A stretch of 64,000 nt of DNA from Meishania litoralis. GTDB lineage: Bacteria; Bacteroidota; Bacteroidia; Flavobacteriales; Flavobacteriaceae. The translations under genes and the position numbers were made by a program. Location of the stretch: assembly GCF_042611095.1 (NCBI RefSeq), contig NZ_JBHFPV010000004.1:186001-250000 (forward strand). Direction: 5' to 3'. Below the pieces are notes generated by a model. The model made no database searches. It was not told the DNA's origin and saw only the letters and a list, made by a program, of their open reading frames with translations. Shown one piece after another: positions 51,378 through 59,556 of this stretch (within the stretch, counting starts at the first letter, position 1; each line of letters opens with the position of its first letter).

Positions 51378-54074
51378 TTAAATATTGGATCCGATATATA
51401 TATATCCACTGACCGGTTGAGTTTCTAGATCATTAAAACCTATTATGTAATAATAAGTTCCAGAAGGCAACATGCCTGAATTTCCAAGGGAATTGTCGGG
51501 CGCAAAACCTCCCCAATCATTTTTATAATCGTTCGATTCGTAGACTATATTGCCCCAGCGATTGAATATTTTGAGTTTATAAATGTAATTACATGCTTCA
51601 AGACCGGTTATTTCGAACAAGTCATTAATACCATCACCATTTGAAGTAATTGTCTTTGAGACTACCAAATCATCTAGATTACAGGGCATATCGGCATTTA
51701 CAATGATAATTTGGGTATGTGACATTTGATTTCCGGCATCATCGATGGCCGTCCATGTTCTTGTGATTTCATAACCGGTGGTGCAATCACGGTCATTTGT
51801 GGCGGTTTCGGTGAAGGTGACATCGGGGTCCATATCACAATTATCGATTGCGGTCAGAATCTCCGCATCTGGAACATTATCACAATCGACCGTAATATCC
51901 ATGGGAAGTTCTTCGACAAAGACCGGGGCCTCGATATCCATCAGGCATGGGTTCCCATTGACGGTGATAATCTGGGTATGTACAAGGCTGTTGCCACTAT
52001 CGTCGGTTGCCGTCCAAGTTCTTGTAATTTCATAACCGGTGGCACAATCACGGTTATTGGTCGCTGTTTCAGTGAAGGTTACCTCGGGGTCCATATCACA
52101 ATTATCGATTGCGGTCAGAATCTCCGCATCTGGAACATTATCACAATCGACCGTAATATCCATGGGAAGTTCTTCGACAAAGACCGGGGCCTCGATATCC
52201 ATCAGGCATGGGTTTCCATTGACGGTGATAATCTGGGTATGTACAAGGCTGTTGCCACTATCGTCGGTTGCCGTCCAAGTTCTTGTGATTTCATAACCCG
52301 TGGTGCAATCACGGTTATTGGTCGCTGTTTCATCAAAGGTAACAATGGGATTCATGTCGCAGTAGTCAGTGGCGGTCAAAACGGCCGGATCGGGCACTTC
52401 GTCACATTCGACGGTGATATCAGATGGCAGGCTTCCATCAAAGGTGGGTGCCTGAACGTCGGTAATGCTTATATTGATAATGGTTGCATCTTCATTTCCA
52501 ACACCACAATCATCGAAGGTGAACGAACTGTAGGCCATCTTTTGAGTTGTATTTATTTCGCCTGAAAATGAGGCCAAAGTTTGGGAACTCGATTCAAAAG
52601 TACATGCGGGGAGGCCGGCAAAATATGAATCATCTTGAACGCGCAAGGCATATTGTATGGTATAAGGAGCGCCCGACACATCGGTATATCCATCGGCTAC
52701 GGTGAAAGTCAACTCTCGTGTATTCGAGTCGAAATTATAGGTAATTTCGGCTGGCAACGGTTCGACGGAAACAAATTCCATTTCTGGAGGGATGGTTGTT
52801 GTAAAAGTCAAATCTCGAATGTTATCATTACCTGTATTGGCAACATCCAAATATATTTGAACGGTTTCGCCCGCCCTTGGGTTTTCATTTGAGGCCATCG
52901 CATACAATTCCAATTGGTTTAACGAGGGTTCCCAAACTTCTACCGCCATACCCAAAAGATACAGCCCGTATGTTTCTTGGTTCGAAGTCATTCTGACCAC
53001 GGCAGAGGTTTGATTGTTGGTTATCAATCGATTGCCAGAGTTTTCAAGGTCAAAGAGAGCGGCGTCATACCCAAGAGTATTGGTGCTGGCCGGCATTCTA
53101 TCCAAAAAATCGGTTCCGTATGTGGTTATCGAGCTATTGAAAAAATTATCGGCAAGACGCATGGGTGTTGAAAGCGGTTCCCAAATACCATTGGTGTTCA
53201 AAATCAACAACTGGTCTTGGCTAATACCACGATCTCCTTCAAAAGACCCTATAACCATGTTGGCCTTGACCTGTCCGTTCGGAACAGTCTGAAAACCATT
53301 AAATGTCACGTCAAAATTGTTTTGGGCGGCCGTGATGTGCGCGTAGCCATCAAATAAAGTAATATTCTTTTGCGGCAAAGTAGGACTTTGATATACAAAG
53401 ACGATCTGCCATCCGCCCGATGTTCCAACGTTTCCACCATCATGGCCGAGCAAGCGGCCTTCGGTCGCTTTTACATTTGCTACTTGGTATTTGCCAAACG
53501 GGTCGCTCAAGCCCTGTACCCAACTCGTAATATCTTTAACGCATATATAGGGGTCGTTGACAAAATGCTCGTCCCTACCTCGATATATAACCTCATCGGC
53601 TGTCAAAGTCGCGTCATAGGTCGTTGAACCAGGAAGCATCATTTTAATTTCATTGTAGTTCCAAGCAGGTTCGATTCCTCCATCTCCGGCAAGCACGTTA
53701 CCACCTCCATCAACTTCATATTCCTTATCAGCGGCCGACCAATAAAGAAACACACGTTCAATGGTCATACATGTGTTGCCAGGAGCGGGGTTGGCCAAAT
53801 TGGCACTACTTGAATTGAATGTTGTCGGGTCGCTATCGATATCGACAAAAACATTGTCATCAAAATCATGGTTGCTTTCCGTACCGTTGTAATTATCGGT
53901 CGCGTCTCTCGACAGTACGTTGTTGGCGATCATGGTAAAATCACCGTTCAACGTTTCTGAATACCTGGGTGTAAAGTCTTTTTTCAATTGAGCGTTGACG
54001 AAGAACGAGGTCAACGCGCAAACAATAAATGAAATCTTGGTGAAGGTATTTTGTTGAAGTAAAAGTTTCTTCAT
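51378..54074 (-). CDS. Large T9SS type B cargo protein with HYR-like repeats
   Basis: This secreted protein of 898 residues counts from the ATG giving KKLLLQQNTFTKISFIVCAL as signal peptide. An in-frame ATG 30 bases upstream would add a charged stretch before the signal and is less likely. The N-terminal half is a beta-rich adhesin-like region (CMTIERVFLYWSAADKEYEV, GWQIVFVYQSPTLPQKNITL) with a DUF11-like segment (GETVQIYLDVANTGNDNIRD). Three HYR-like repeats of 87 residues follow. The end is a gliding-motility type B sorting domain (NGDGINDLFEI, LKIFNRWGNIVYES, LPSGTYYYIIGF). It is paired with the downstream PorP/SprF gene. A surface adhesin role is inferred. Confidence 0.92.
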   Translation of the reverse strand: MKKLLLQQNTFTKISFIVCALTSFFVNAQLKKDFTPRYSETLNGDFTMIANNVLSRDATDNYNGTESNHDFDDNVFVDIDSDPTTFNSSSANLANPAPGNTCMTIERVFLYWSAADKEYEVDGGGNVLAGDGGIEPAWNYNEIKMMLPGSTTYDATLTADEVIYRGRDEHFVNDPYICVKDITSWVQGLSDPFGKYQVANVKATEGRLLGHDGGNVGTSGGWQIVFVYQSPTLPQKNITLFDGYAHITAAQNNFDVTFNGFQTVPNGQVKANMVIGSFEGDRGISQDQLLILNTNGIWEPLSTPMRLADNFFNSSITTYGTDFLDRMPASTNTLGYDAALFDLENSGNRLITNNQTSAVVRMTSNQETYGLYLLGMAVEVWEPSLNQLELYAMASNENPRAGETVQIYLDVANTGNDNIRDLTFTTTIPPEMEFVSVEPLPAEITYNFDSNTRELTFTVADGYTDVSGAPYTIQYALRVQDDSYFAGLPACTFESSSQTLASFSGEINTTQKMAYSSFTFDDCGVGNEDATIINISITDVQAPTFDGSLPSDITVECDEVPDPAVLTATDYCDMNPIVTFDETATNNRDCTTGYEITRTWTATDDSGNSLVHTQIITVNGNPCLMDIEAPVFVEELPMDITVDCDNVPDAEILTAIDNCDMDPEVTFTETATNNRDCATGYEITRTWTATDDSGNSLVHTQIITVNGNPCLMDIEAPVFVEELPMDITVDCDNVPDAEILTAIDNCDMDPDVTFTETATNDRDCTTGYEITRTWTAIDDAGNQMSHTQIIIVNADMPCNLDDLVVSKTITSNGDGINDLFEITGLEACNYIYKLKIFNRWGNIVYESNDYKNDWGGFAPDNSLGNSGMLPSGTYYYIIGFNDLETQPVSGYIYIGSNI
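51672..52457 (-). repeat. Three tandem 261-bp HYR-like repeats
   Basis: These units of 87 residues begin IEAPVFVEELPMDITVDC-like and end TQIITVNGNPCLMD-like. Unit starts on the minus strand are 52457, 52196 and 51935. Over about 200 bases the blocks near 51839-52056 and 52100-52317 differ at only a few positions, pointing to recent duplication or homogenisation. Paired cysteines per unit suggest disulfide-stabilised domains. Confidence 0.88.
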
Positions 54075-54482
54075 AATTATCACGTTATGGATCTTACCGA
54101 CCATCGCCCTATAATTAGAAGCTACATTATGTTCTTTACCCGAAATATTATAAATGTGTTGTCAAGGTCAAGTTCAAGCTGTAGCATCTAGATTATTTTG
54201 GGGAATAATAAAGTGCTTTTTGTCGTTATTCAAGATTTGGTTAATACTATACAAAGAACTGGTGAAAGCTCGCCAAGACGTAAATAGGCCGATGAACGAT
54301 AACATTTTTCGACGAAAAAAGTTACTCATGGATAAAGTGCAAACTTTAGCGGTTCACCGTAAACCAGTACTATCGGATGTCATGTAAAAAAAGTCGATTA
54401 TCGGAAGATATTTTGACTTGATCCTAATGTTCTAGCTGTCGGATAAATTGTTTAATTTTGAAACTTTGTAAAAACAAAGTAT
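54075..54482. other. Intergenic region upstream of clpP, no confident gene
   Basis: About 400 AT-rich bases lie between divergent genes. A 77-codon frame on the plus strand (54154-54387) has no family features and no good ribosome site, so it is not called. The right end holds the clpP -7 element. Confidence 0.5.
54453..54460 (+). promoter_or_regulatory. -7 element of the clpP-family gene
   Basis: This is an exact TAnnTTTG match (TAATTTTG), 22 bases upstream of the ATG. Confidence 0.55.
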
Positions 54483-55031
54483 ATGGGTTCAAAGAAGGGA
54501 AAAGTACAAGAAGCAATCGATGAGAAGTTGCTTGAAGAAAGAAAAGTATTTCTGTGGGGTATGGTCGACGATGACTCGGCCAAACATGTAATCGACCGTT
54601 TGTTGTACCTAGATATGCAGAACAATAAAGAAATTCAGTTGTTTATTAACAGCCCAGGGGGGTATGTTACCTCTGGTTTCGCAATGTACGATACCATAAA
54701 GTCCCTTAAGAGTCCGGTGTCGACTATTTGTACCGGTCTGGCCGCTTCTATGGGCAGTATTTTATTGTCTGTGGGAAAAAAAGGGAGGCGTTTTATTCAG
54801 CCCCATGCCCAAGTGATGATCCATCAGCCCAGCGGCGGTGCCAGGGGGCAAGCCTCGAATATTGAAATCCAGGCCAAGGAAATCATCAAGACCAAGGAGT
54901 TGAGCGCCAAGATACTTGCGGAAAATTGTGGTCAAAAATATGAAAAGGTCTTAAGGGATTTTGACCGCGATTTTTGGATGAATGCCGAAGAATCGATCGA
55001 ATATGGAATAGTCGACGGTATTTTAGAATAA
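54483..55031 (+). CDS. ClpP-family serine protease (Bacteroidota ClpP2-like)
   Basis: This 182-residue protein has the ClpP fold. The catalytic triad is visible: serine in GLAASMGSILLS, histidine in AQVMIHQPSGG and aspartate in DFDRDFWMNAEE. The N-terminus (GKVQEAIDEKLLEERKVFLW) lacks a propeptide, and the protein is shorter than the usual ~220-residue ClpP, matching a second ClpP type found in Bacteroidota. It would form a barrel protease fed by a Clp ATPase. No clpX is adjacent (the canonical clpP-clpX pair is usually elsewhere). It has its own promoter and terminator, so it is monocistronic. Confidence 0.9.
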   Translation: MGSKKGKVQEAIDEKLLEERKVFLWGMVDDDSAKHVIDRLLYLDMQNNKEIQLFINSPGGYVTSGFAMYDTIKSLKSPVSTICTGLAASMGSILLSVGKKGRRFIQPHAQVMIHQPSGGARGQASNIEIQAKEIIKTKELSAKILAENCGQKYEKVLRDFDRDFWMNAEESIEYGIVDGILE

Positions 55032-55058
55032 TTAATAAATAAGATTACATCGAAATCA

Positions 55059-55093
55059 AAAAGTCCTTCGCAGTTTAAATGTGAAGGACTTTT
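55059..55093 (+). terminator. Rho-independent terminator of the clpP-family gene
   Basis: The stem AAAAGTCCTTC pairs with GAAGGACTTTT across a 13-base loop, ending in T residues, 27 bases after the stop codon. Confidence 0.8.
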
Positions 55094-55233
55094 CTTGGAT
55101 ATATATAGACGCTCTCGCGGAATGTTCAAAATATATACGCAAGTGATAACACCTTTAGATGTTGTTGCGTGTTAAATTACCGTAAAGAAATTCATTACTT
55201 TTATCTTTTAATATTTTCATCACTATCCGTATT

Positions 55234-56577
55234 ATGAGCCAAACCCCCAAAGAAATTGCAATTATAGGATCGGGATTGGTTGGTTCTTTATTGGCGATAT
55301 ATCTTAGAAAAGCCGGGCATAAGGTCACAGTCTTTGATCGGCGTCCTGATATACGTACCGTCGATTTTTCTGGCCGTTCCATCAATCTGGCAATGAGCAA
55401 TAGGGGTTGGCGGGCACTTCGACAGGTAGGTCTTGAGGAAGAAATCAAGAAAATAGCTATTCCACTGTACAAAAGGGCCATGCATGTAATCGGTAAGGAA
55501 ATGTACTTTCAACCGTATGGAAAGGAGGGAGAAGCGATATGGTCGATATCTAGAGGTGTGTTGAACCGCAGCATGATAGATTTGGCCGAAGGGGCAGGAG
55601 CCAAATTCCGCTTTGATGAAAAGGTTTGGGATGTAGATTTGCCAAATGCCAAATTGTATACAGGAGAGACCGAAAAGGGCGAATGGAAGGAGTATGATTA
55701 CGATATTGTATTTGGCTGTGATGGTGCATTTTCAAGGGTGCGGCATAAAATGCAACGCCGAAGCCACTTCGATTACTGTCAAGATTTCATTGATGTCGGC
55801 TATAAAGAACTGACCATTCCGGCGAACGAAGATGGTACCCATAAATTGGACAAACATTCGTTTCATATTTGGCCAAGAGGAAGGTTTATGTTCATTGCCA
55901 TGCCCAATCTTGACGGAAGCTTTACCTGTACATTGTTCATGCCCTTTGAAGGAGAAGTCTCGTTCGAGAATATTAAGACCAAGACCGATGCGACGGAATT
56001 TTTCAAGAAGTATTTTCCTAATGTTAGTAGGGATATTGAAAATTTGATCGGAGATTTTTTCAAAAACCCCACCAGTGCTCTGGTCACGATGAAATGCTAC
56101 CCATGGACATACTGGAACAAAGTGGCACTTGTAGGGGACTCGGCCCATGCCGTGGTTCCTTTTTATGGACAAGGCATGAATGCCGGTTTTGAAGACATCT
56201 TCGTTCTCAATAAATTGATGGATGCCCATGGAGACAATTGGGAACAAATTTTTATAGAGTATCAAGAGACTAGAAAACCGAATGCCGATGCCATTGCAGA
56301 ATTGAGTTATCGAAATTTCGTCGAAATGAGCAGCAGAACAAGTGACCCCAAGTTTTTGCTTCAAAAAAGGATTGAAAAAAACTTTGCCGAAAAACATCCT
56401 GATAAATGGATTCCGGCCTACTCACGGGTCACCTTTTCTGAACGGTCATATGTTGAGGCTTTGGCCATTGGCGATGTTCAGGAGGCAATAATGAAGGAAG
56501 TAATGAAAATTCCCGATATTGAATCCAAATGGGATAGTGCCGAGGTCGAACGAAAAATCTTGGATCTATTGAAATAA
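55234..56577 (+). CDS. kmo: Kynurenine 3-monooxygenase
   Basis: This FAD monooxygenase converts kynurenine to 3-hydroxykynurenine using NADPH and oxygen. The 447 residues carry the FAD site IAIIGSGLVGSLLAIYL, the KMO-specific FSGRSINLAMSNRGWRAL, VDVGYKELTIP-like segment (DVGYKELTIPANEDG), HIWPRGRFMFIAMPNLDG and the second FAD motif VALVGDSAHAVVPFYGQGMN. Length and order match bacterial KMO. It lacks the C-terminal membrane anchor of the mammalian enzyme. With kynU at 45.0-46.3 kb it would make 3-hydroxyanthranilate. A strong terminator follows at once. Confidence 0.95.
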   Translation: MSQTPKEIAIIGSGLVGSLLAIYLRKAGHKVTVFDRRPDIRTVDFSGRSINLAMSNRGWRALRQVGLEEEIKKIAIPLYKRAMHVIGKEMYFQPYGKEGEAIWSISRGVLNRSMIDLAEGAGAKFRFDEKVWDVDLPNAKLYTGETEKGEWKEYDYDIVFGCDGAFSRVRHKMQRRSHFDYCQDFIDVGYKELTIPANEDGTHKLDKHSFHIWPRGRFMFIAMPNLDGSFTCTLFMPFEGEVSFENIKTKTDATEFFKKYFPNVSRDIENLIGDFFKNPTSALVTMKCYPWTYWNKVALVGDSAHAVVPFYGQGMNAGFEDIFVLNKLMDAHGDNWEQIFIEYQETRKPNADAIAELSYRNFVEMSSRTSDPKFLLQKRIEKNFAEKHPDKWIPAYSRVTFSERSYVEALAIGDVQEAIMKEVMKIPDIESKWDSAEVERKILDLLK

Positions 56578-56606
56578 AAAAGCCGCCCTTAAGGCGGCTT
56601 TTTTTA
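56576..56606. terminator. Bidirectional terminator between kmo and the coiled-coil gene
   Basis: AAAAAAGCCGCC and GGCGGCTTTTTT form a perfect stem with a five-base loop, with an A tract on one side and a T tract on the other. It serves both converging genes. Confidence 0.9.
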
Positions 56607-56625
56607 TCATCTGACTATTACTTAT

Positions 56626-57405
56626 CTATAATTTGGAGAACAATTTCTCCATTTTCTCCTGTTCTTCTTCAGCCAAAATAGGGTCGACTAGAATTCGCCC
56701 GCTATGTTCATCGGTAATGATTTTTTTTCGTGAAGCGATTTCTACCTGCACCTGGGGCGGTATCGTAAAGAAAGAACCTCCCGAAGCACCTCTTTCAATA
56801 GGCACTACCGCCAATCCGTTTTTCACGTTGTTCCTGATCCGTACATAGGCCTTTACAAGACGTTCTTCGATTTGCTCTTGGTATTTTTCGGATTTTTCAA
56901 GCAGTGCCTTCTCTTCTTTTTCGGTTTCGGCCAAAATGGCGTTCAATTCGTTTTTTTTGTGCTTCAAGTGCTCTTCGCGCTCCGATAGTTTTTCTTTCGT
57001 CTCGGCAATGACTTCCTTTTTTTGTTCGATCTGTGCCTTGAATTCTTTGATGTTCTTTTCGGCTAATTGAATCTCAAGTTCTTGAAACTCAAGTTCTTTG
57101 GTAATCGAGTTGAATTCACGACTGTTGCGAACATTCTTTTGTTGCTCGGTATATTTTTTGATCAAGGCCTTTGATTCGTCGATCAGGTTCTTTTTGGCCC
57201 CGATTTCAAAGTTTATAGTTTCAAGATCGGTCTTTAACTTATCCATTCTTGTTTTAAGTCCCAATACTTCGTCCTCGAGATCCTCCACTTCAAGTGGAAG
57301 CTCGCCTCGAACGTTGCGTATTTCGTCAACCCTTGAATCGATTAGCTGCAAATCGTATAATGCCCTTAATTTGTCTTCAACGGTAACTTCTGCTTTTTTT
57401 GCCAT
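56626..57405 (-). CDS. Coiled-coil protein of the C4 zinc-ribbon (DUF164) family, zinc site lost
   Basis: This 259-residue protein is mostly a long antiparallel coiled coil (about residues 10-195). It ends in the region that in relatives is a four-cysteine zinc ribbon. Here the expected CGGC reads SGGS (RGASGGSFFTIPPQVQ) and the expected CxxCG reads DEHSG (KKIITDEHSGRILVD), so all four metal ligands are gone while the surrounding signature remains. The family resembles H. pylori HP0958/FlgZ-type proteins and has no agreed function in Bacteroidota. It starts two bases after the NIF3-family gene on the same strand, a pairing that recurs in flavobacteria as I recall. Confidence 0.88.
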   Translation of the reverse strand: MAKKAEVTVEDKLRALYDLQLIDSRVDEIRNVRGELPLEVEDLEDEVLGLKTRMDKLKTDLETINFEIGAKKNLIDESKALIKKYTEQQKNVRNSREFNSITKELEFQELEIQLAEKNIKEFKAQIEQKKEVIAETKEKLSEREEHLKHKKNELNAILAETEKEEKALLEKSEKYQEQIEERLVKAYVRIRNNVKNGLAVVPIERGASGGSFFTIPPQVQVEIASRKKIITDEHSGRILVDPILAEEEQEKMEKLFSKL

Positions 57406-57407
57406 AC

Positions 57408-58502
57408 TTATAAATACTTGATGGGATTGGTTTTACTTTCCGATAAACGGATTGCAAAATTAGGAATTTTTTCGGTAAGATAATCAACTAAAAGATTTTT
57501 TGTAAACTGCTCCGTTTCAAAGTGTCCGATATCTGCGATTATCATCTTTTTCTCGGCCTCAAAGAATTGGTGGTATTTAACATCTGCGGTGATAAAGAGG
57601 TCCGCTCCGGCCGATTTTGCCTTAGCGATCGCGAAAGCCCCACTGCCACCTAGAACCGCCACCTTTTTTATCTTTTTGCGAAGCAACTCGGAGTGTCTGA
57701 TGTTAGAAACCTTCATCTTTTCCTTAACGAACAACAGAAACTCTTTGGCGTCGATCGATTTTGGCAATTCACCGACCATGCCCATGCCAATAGTTTGGTC
57801 TGAATTTTCAAGGGTGAAAATTTCGTAGGCCACTTCTTCGTAAGGGTGGTTCTCAAAAAGTGCCCTAAGAACCGATTTTTCTTCCGATTTGGAGAATACG
57901 ACATTGATCTGGGTCTCTTTCTCATGGTGGGTCGTGCCTATTTCCCCTTTGGCGGGATTGGCATTTTCGCCTGCTTTAAAACTTCCTGATCCGTTCGTAG
58001 TGAAACTGCAATTACTATAGTTGCCCATTTTTCCGGCCCCAGCGGCGAACAAAGCATTTAGCAATCGCATCGTATCGGCTTCAGGAACATAAGTGGTCAA
58101 TTTTTTGACCGTACCTTTTTGCGGAATCAGTATCCTTGGATTGCCGATACCCAAAATTTCACAAATTTTGGCATTGACACCCATATTCGAATTGTCCAAG
58201 GCGGTGTGCATACTATAAATCGCGATGTTGTTTTGAATCGCCTTGATGACCACCCGTTCAACATAGGTGGCACCGGTCAATTTTTTTAATCCTGAAAAAA
58301 TGATGGGATGAAAACTGACAATAAGATTGCATTTTTTGGTAATAGCCTCGTCGATGACATTTTCCAAAGTGTCCAAGGTAACTAAGATACCCGATACCTG
58401 CATATTCTTTTCGCCCACTAAGAGTCCCACATTGTCAAAATCTTCAGCATAGCACAGAGGAGCCAATTCTTCAAGTATATCGGTAACTTCTTTTACTGTC
58501 AT
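57408..58502 (-). CDS. NIF3/YbgI-family dinuclear metal-centre protein
   Basis: This 364-residue protein is of the NIF3 type that forms hexameric rings with a two-metal site. Metal ligands are visible in CNLIVSFHPIIFSG, YSMHTALDNSNMGVNAKI and, near the end, ITADVKYHQFFEAEKK and IADIGHFETEQ. Between about residues 130 and 240 sits the inserted CutA/PII-like domain (LTTYVPEADTMRLLNALFAA). The family is sometimes called GTP cyclohydrolase I type 2, but its enzyme activity is not established. It is the first gene of a two-gene unit with the coiled-coil protein, with a -7 element 21 bases upstream. Confidence 0.93.
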   Translation of the reverse strand: MTVKEVTDILEELAPLCYAEDFDNVGLLVGEKNMQVSGILVTLDTLENVIDEAITKKCNLIVSFHPIIFSGLKKLTGATYVERVVIKAIQNNIAIYSMHTALDNSNMGVNAKICEILGIGNPRILIPQKGTVKKLTTYVPEADTMRLLNALFAAGAGKMGNYSNCSFTTNGSGSFKAGENANPAKGEIGTTHHEKETQINVVFSKSEEKSVLRALFENHPYEEVAYEIFTLENSDQTIGMGMVGELPKSIDAKEFLLFVKEKMKVSNIRHSELLRKKIKKVAVLGGSGAFAIAKAKSAGADLFITADVKYHQFFEAEKKMIIADIGHFETEQFTKNLLVDYLTEKIPNFAIRLSESKTNPIKYL

Positions 58503-58523
58503 TTTGTTTTTTTACGAGTCGTT

Positions 58524-58531
58524 CAAAGATA
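58524..58531 (-). promoter_or_regulatory. -7 element of the NIF3-family gene
   Basis: On the minus strand this reads TATCTTTG, an exact TAnnTTTG match, 21 bases upstream of the ATG, in a 49-base divergent region shared with lpxK. Confidence 0.6.
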
Positions 58532-58551
58532 AAATATTATAATTTCGTTGT

Positions 58552-59556
58552 GTGCAACTCCTTAGAAAAATAGCTTTTCCGATTTCGTTGATATACGCCG
58601 CCGTGGTCCACGTTCGAAATCTTCTTTATGATTTAAACATTTTTGAATCGAAATCTTTTAAAACACCGACTATTTGCGTCGGAAATTTGAGTGTCGGTGG
58701 TACAGGTAAGACCCCGATGGTCGAATACTTGGTGGCCCTTTTGACTAAAGAATACAAGGTTGCGGTTCTAAGCCGGGGTTATAAAAGAAAATCCAAGGGG
58801 TTTGTACTTGCCTCGCCCAATAACACCGTTGAAGATATTGGGGATGAACCTTATCAAATACATTCGAAGTACAATGAAGTGCCTGTTGCCGTTGATGTTG
58901 ATAGAAGGAACGGAATCTCAAAACTTGAAGAACTGGTCAAACCCGATATCATTATCTTAGATGATGCTTTTCAGCATCGTAAGGTATCGCCCACCATTTC
59001 CATTCTTTTGACCTCGTATGGCAGTTTGTACAATGACGATTGGTATTTGCCCACCGGAAATCTTAGGGATAGCAAGCGGGAAGCTCGTCGGGCGCATATC
59101 ATAATCGTTACTAAATGTCCTCACGACCTTTCCGAGAAGGCCCAAAAGGCGATGATCTCAAAATTAAGGCCCCGCGGCGACCAAATGATCTTGTTCAGTT
59201 GTCTGAAATATAGTAATGTTCATTCTGAAAAAGGGGTTCAAACGGAAGTTGATTCTTTGAAGAAAATGAAAATTACCTTGGTTACCGGGATAGCCAATCC
59301 GGAACCGTTGGTAGAGTACTTGAAAAACAAAGGGCTTTTATTCGAGCACCTTAGCTTCAAGGACCATTATTTCTTTACTCAAGAGGATATTGAAATATTG
59401 AATGCCAAAGATTACGTTTTAACCACTGAAAAAGATTATGTTAGGCTGAAAGGTAGGGTCAGAAACTTACATTATATAAGCGTCGGGCATTCTTTTCTGA
59501 ATGATGGCGAAGCTGTTCTGAGCGCTGAATTGAAAAAATCGATCAAGCAGTGTTAG
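58552..59556 (+). CDS. lpxK: Tetraacyldisaccharide 4'-kinase LpxK
   Basis: LpxK phosphorylates the 4' position of the lipid A disaccharide at the inner membrane. The 334 residues include an N-terminal hydrophobic helix (RKIAFPISLIYAAVVHV), the Walker A loop VGNLSVGGTGKTPMVEYL, AVLSRGYKRKSKGFVL, the catalytic-type IIILDDAFQHRKVSP and YLPTGNLRDSKREARRA. The start is GTG, chosen because the following QLLRKIAFP matches the usual N-terminus. A near-consensus TAATTTCG ends four bases before it, so the message may be almost leaderless. The last 14 bases overlap the convergent kinase gene. Confidence 0.94.
   Translation: MQLLRKIAFPISLIYAAVVHVRNLLYDLNIFESKSFKTPTICVGNLSVGGTGKTPMVEYLVALLTKEYKVAVLSRGYKRKSKGFVLASPNNTVEDIGDEPYQIHSKYNEVPVAVDVDRRNGISKLEELVKPDIIILDDAFQHRKVSPTISILLTSYGSLYNDDWYLPTGNLRDSKREARRAHIIIVTKCPHDLSEKAQKAMISKLRPRGDQMILFSCLKYSNVHSEKGVQTEVDSLKKMKITLVTGIANPEPLVEYLKNKGLLFEHLSFKDHYFFTQEDIEILNAKDYVLTTEKDYVRLKGRVRNLHYISVGHSFLNDGEAVLSAELKKSIKQC

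Noticed and set aside
51726..52565. A 279-codon plus-strand frame opposite the HYR-like repeats
   Set aside because: It mirrors the repeats of the real minus-strand gene, has no ribosome site and no recognisable domain.
53665..53690. A GGTTCGATTCC word resembling a tRNA T-arm
   Set aside because: It lies inside the coding sequence of the type B cargo gene and no cloverleaf could be built around it.
54075..54104. Upstream in-frame ATG for the large type B cargo gene
   Set aside because: It would put ten extra residues before the signal peptide; the ATG at 54074 gives a normal signal sequence.
54154..54387. A 77-codon plus-strand frame upstream of clpP
   Set aside because: Composition is not protein-like, there is no ribosome site or promoter, and it lies in an AT-rich intergenic stretch.
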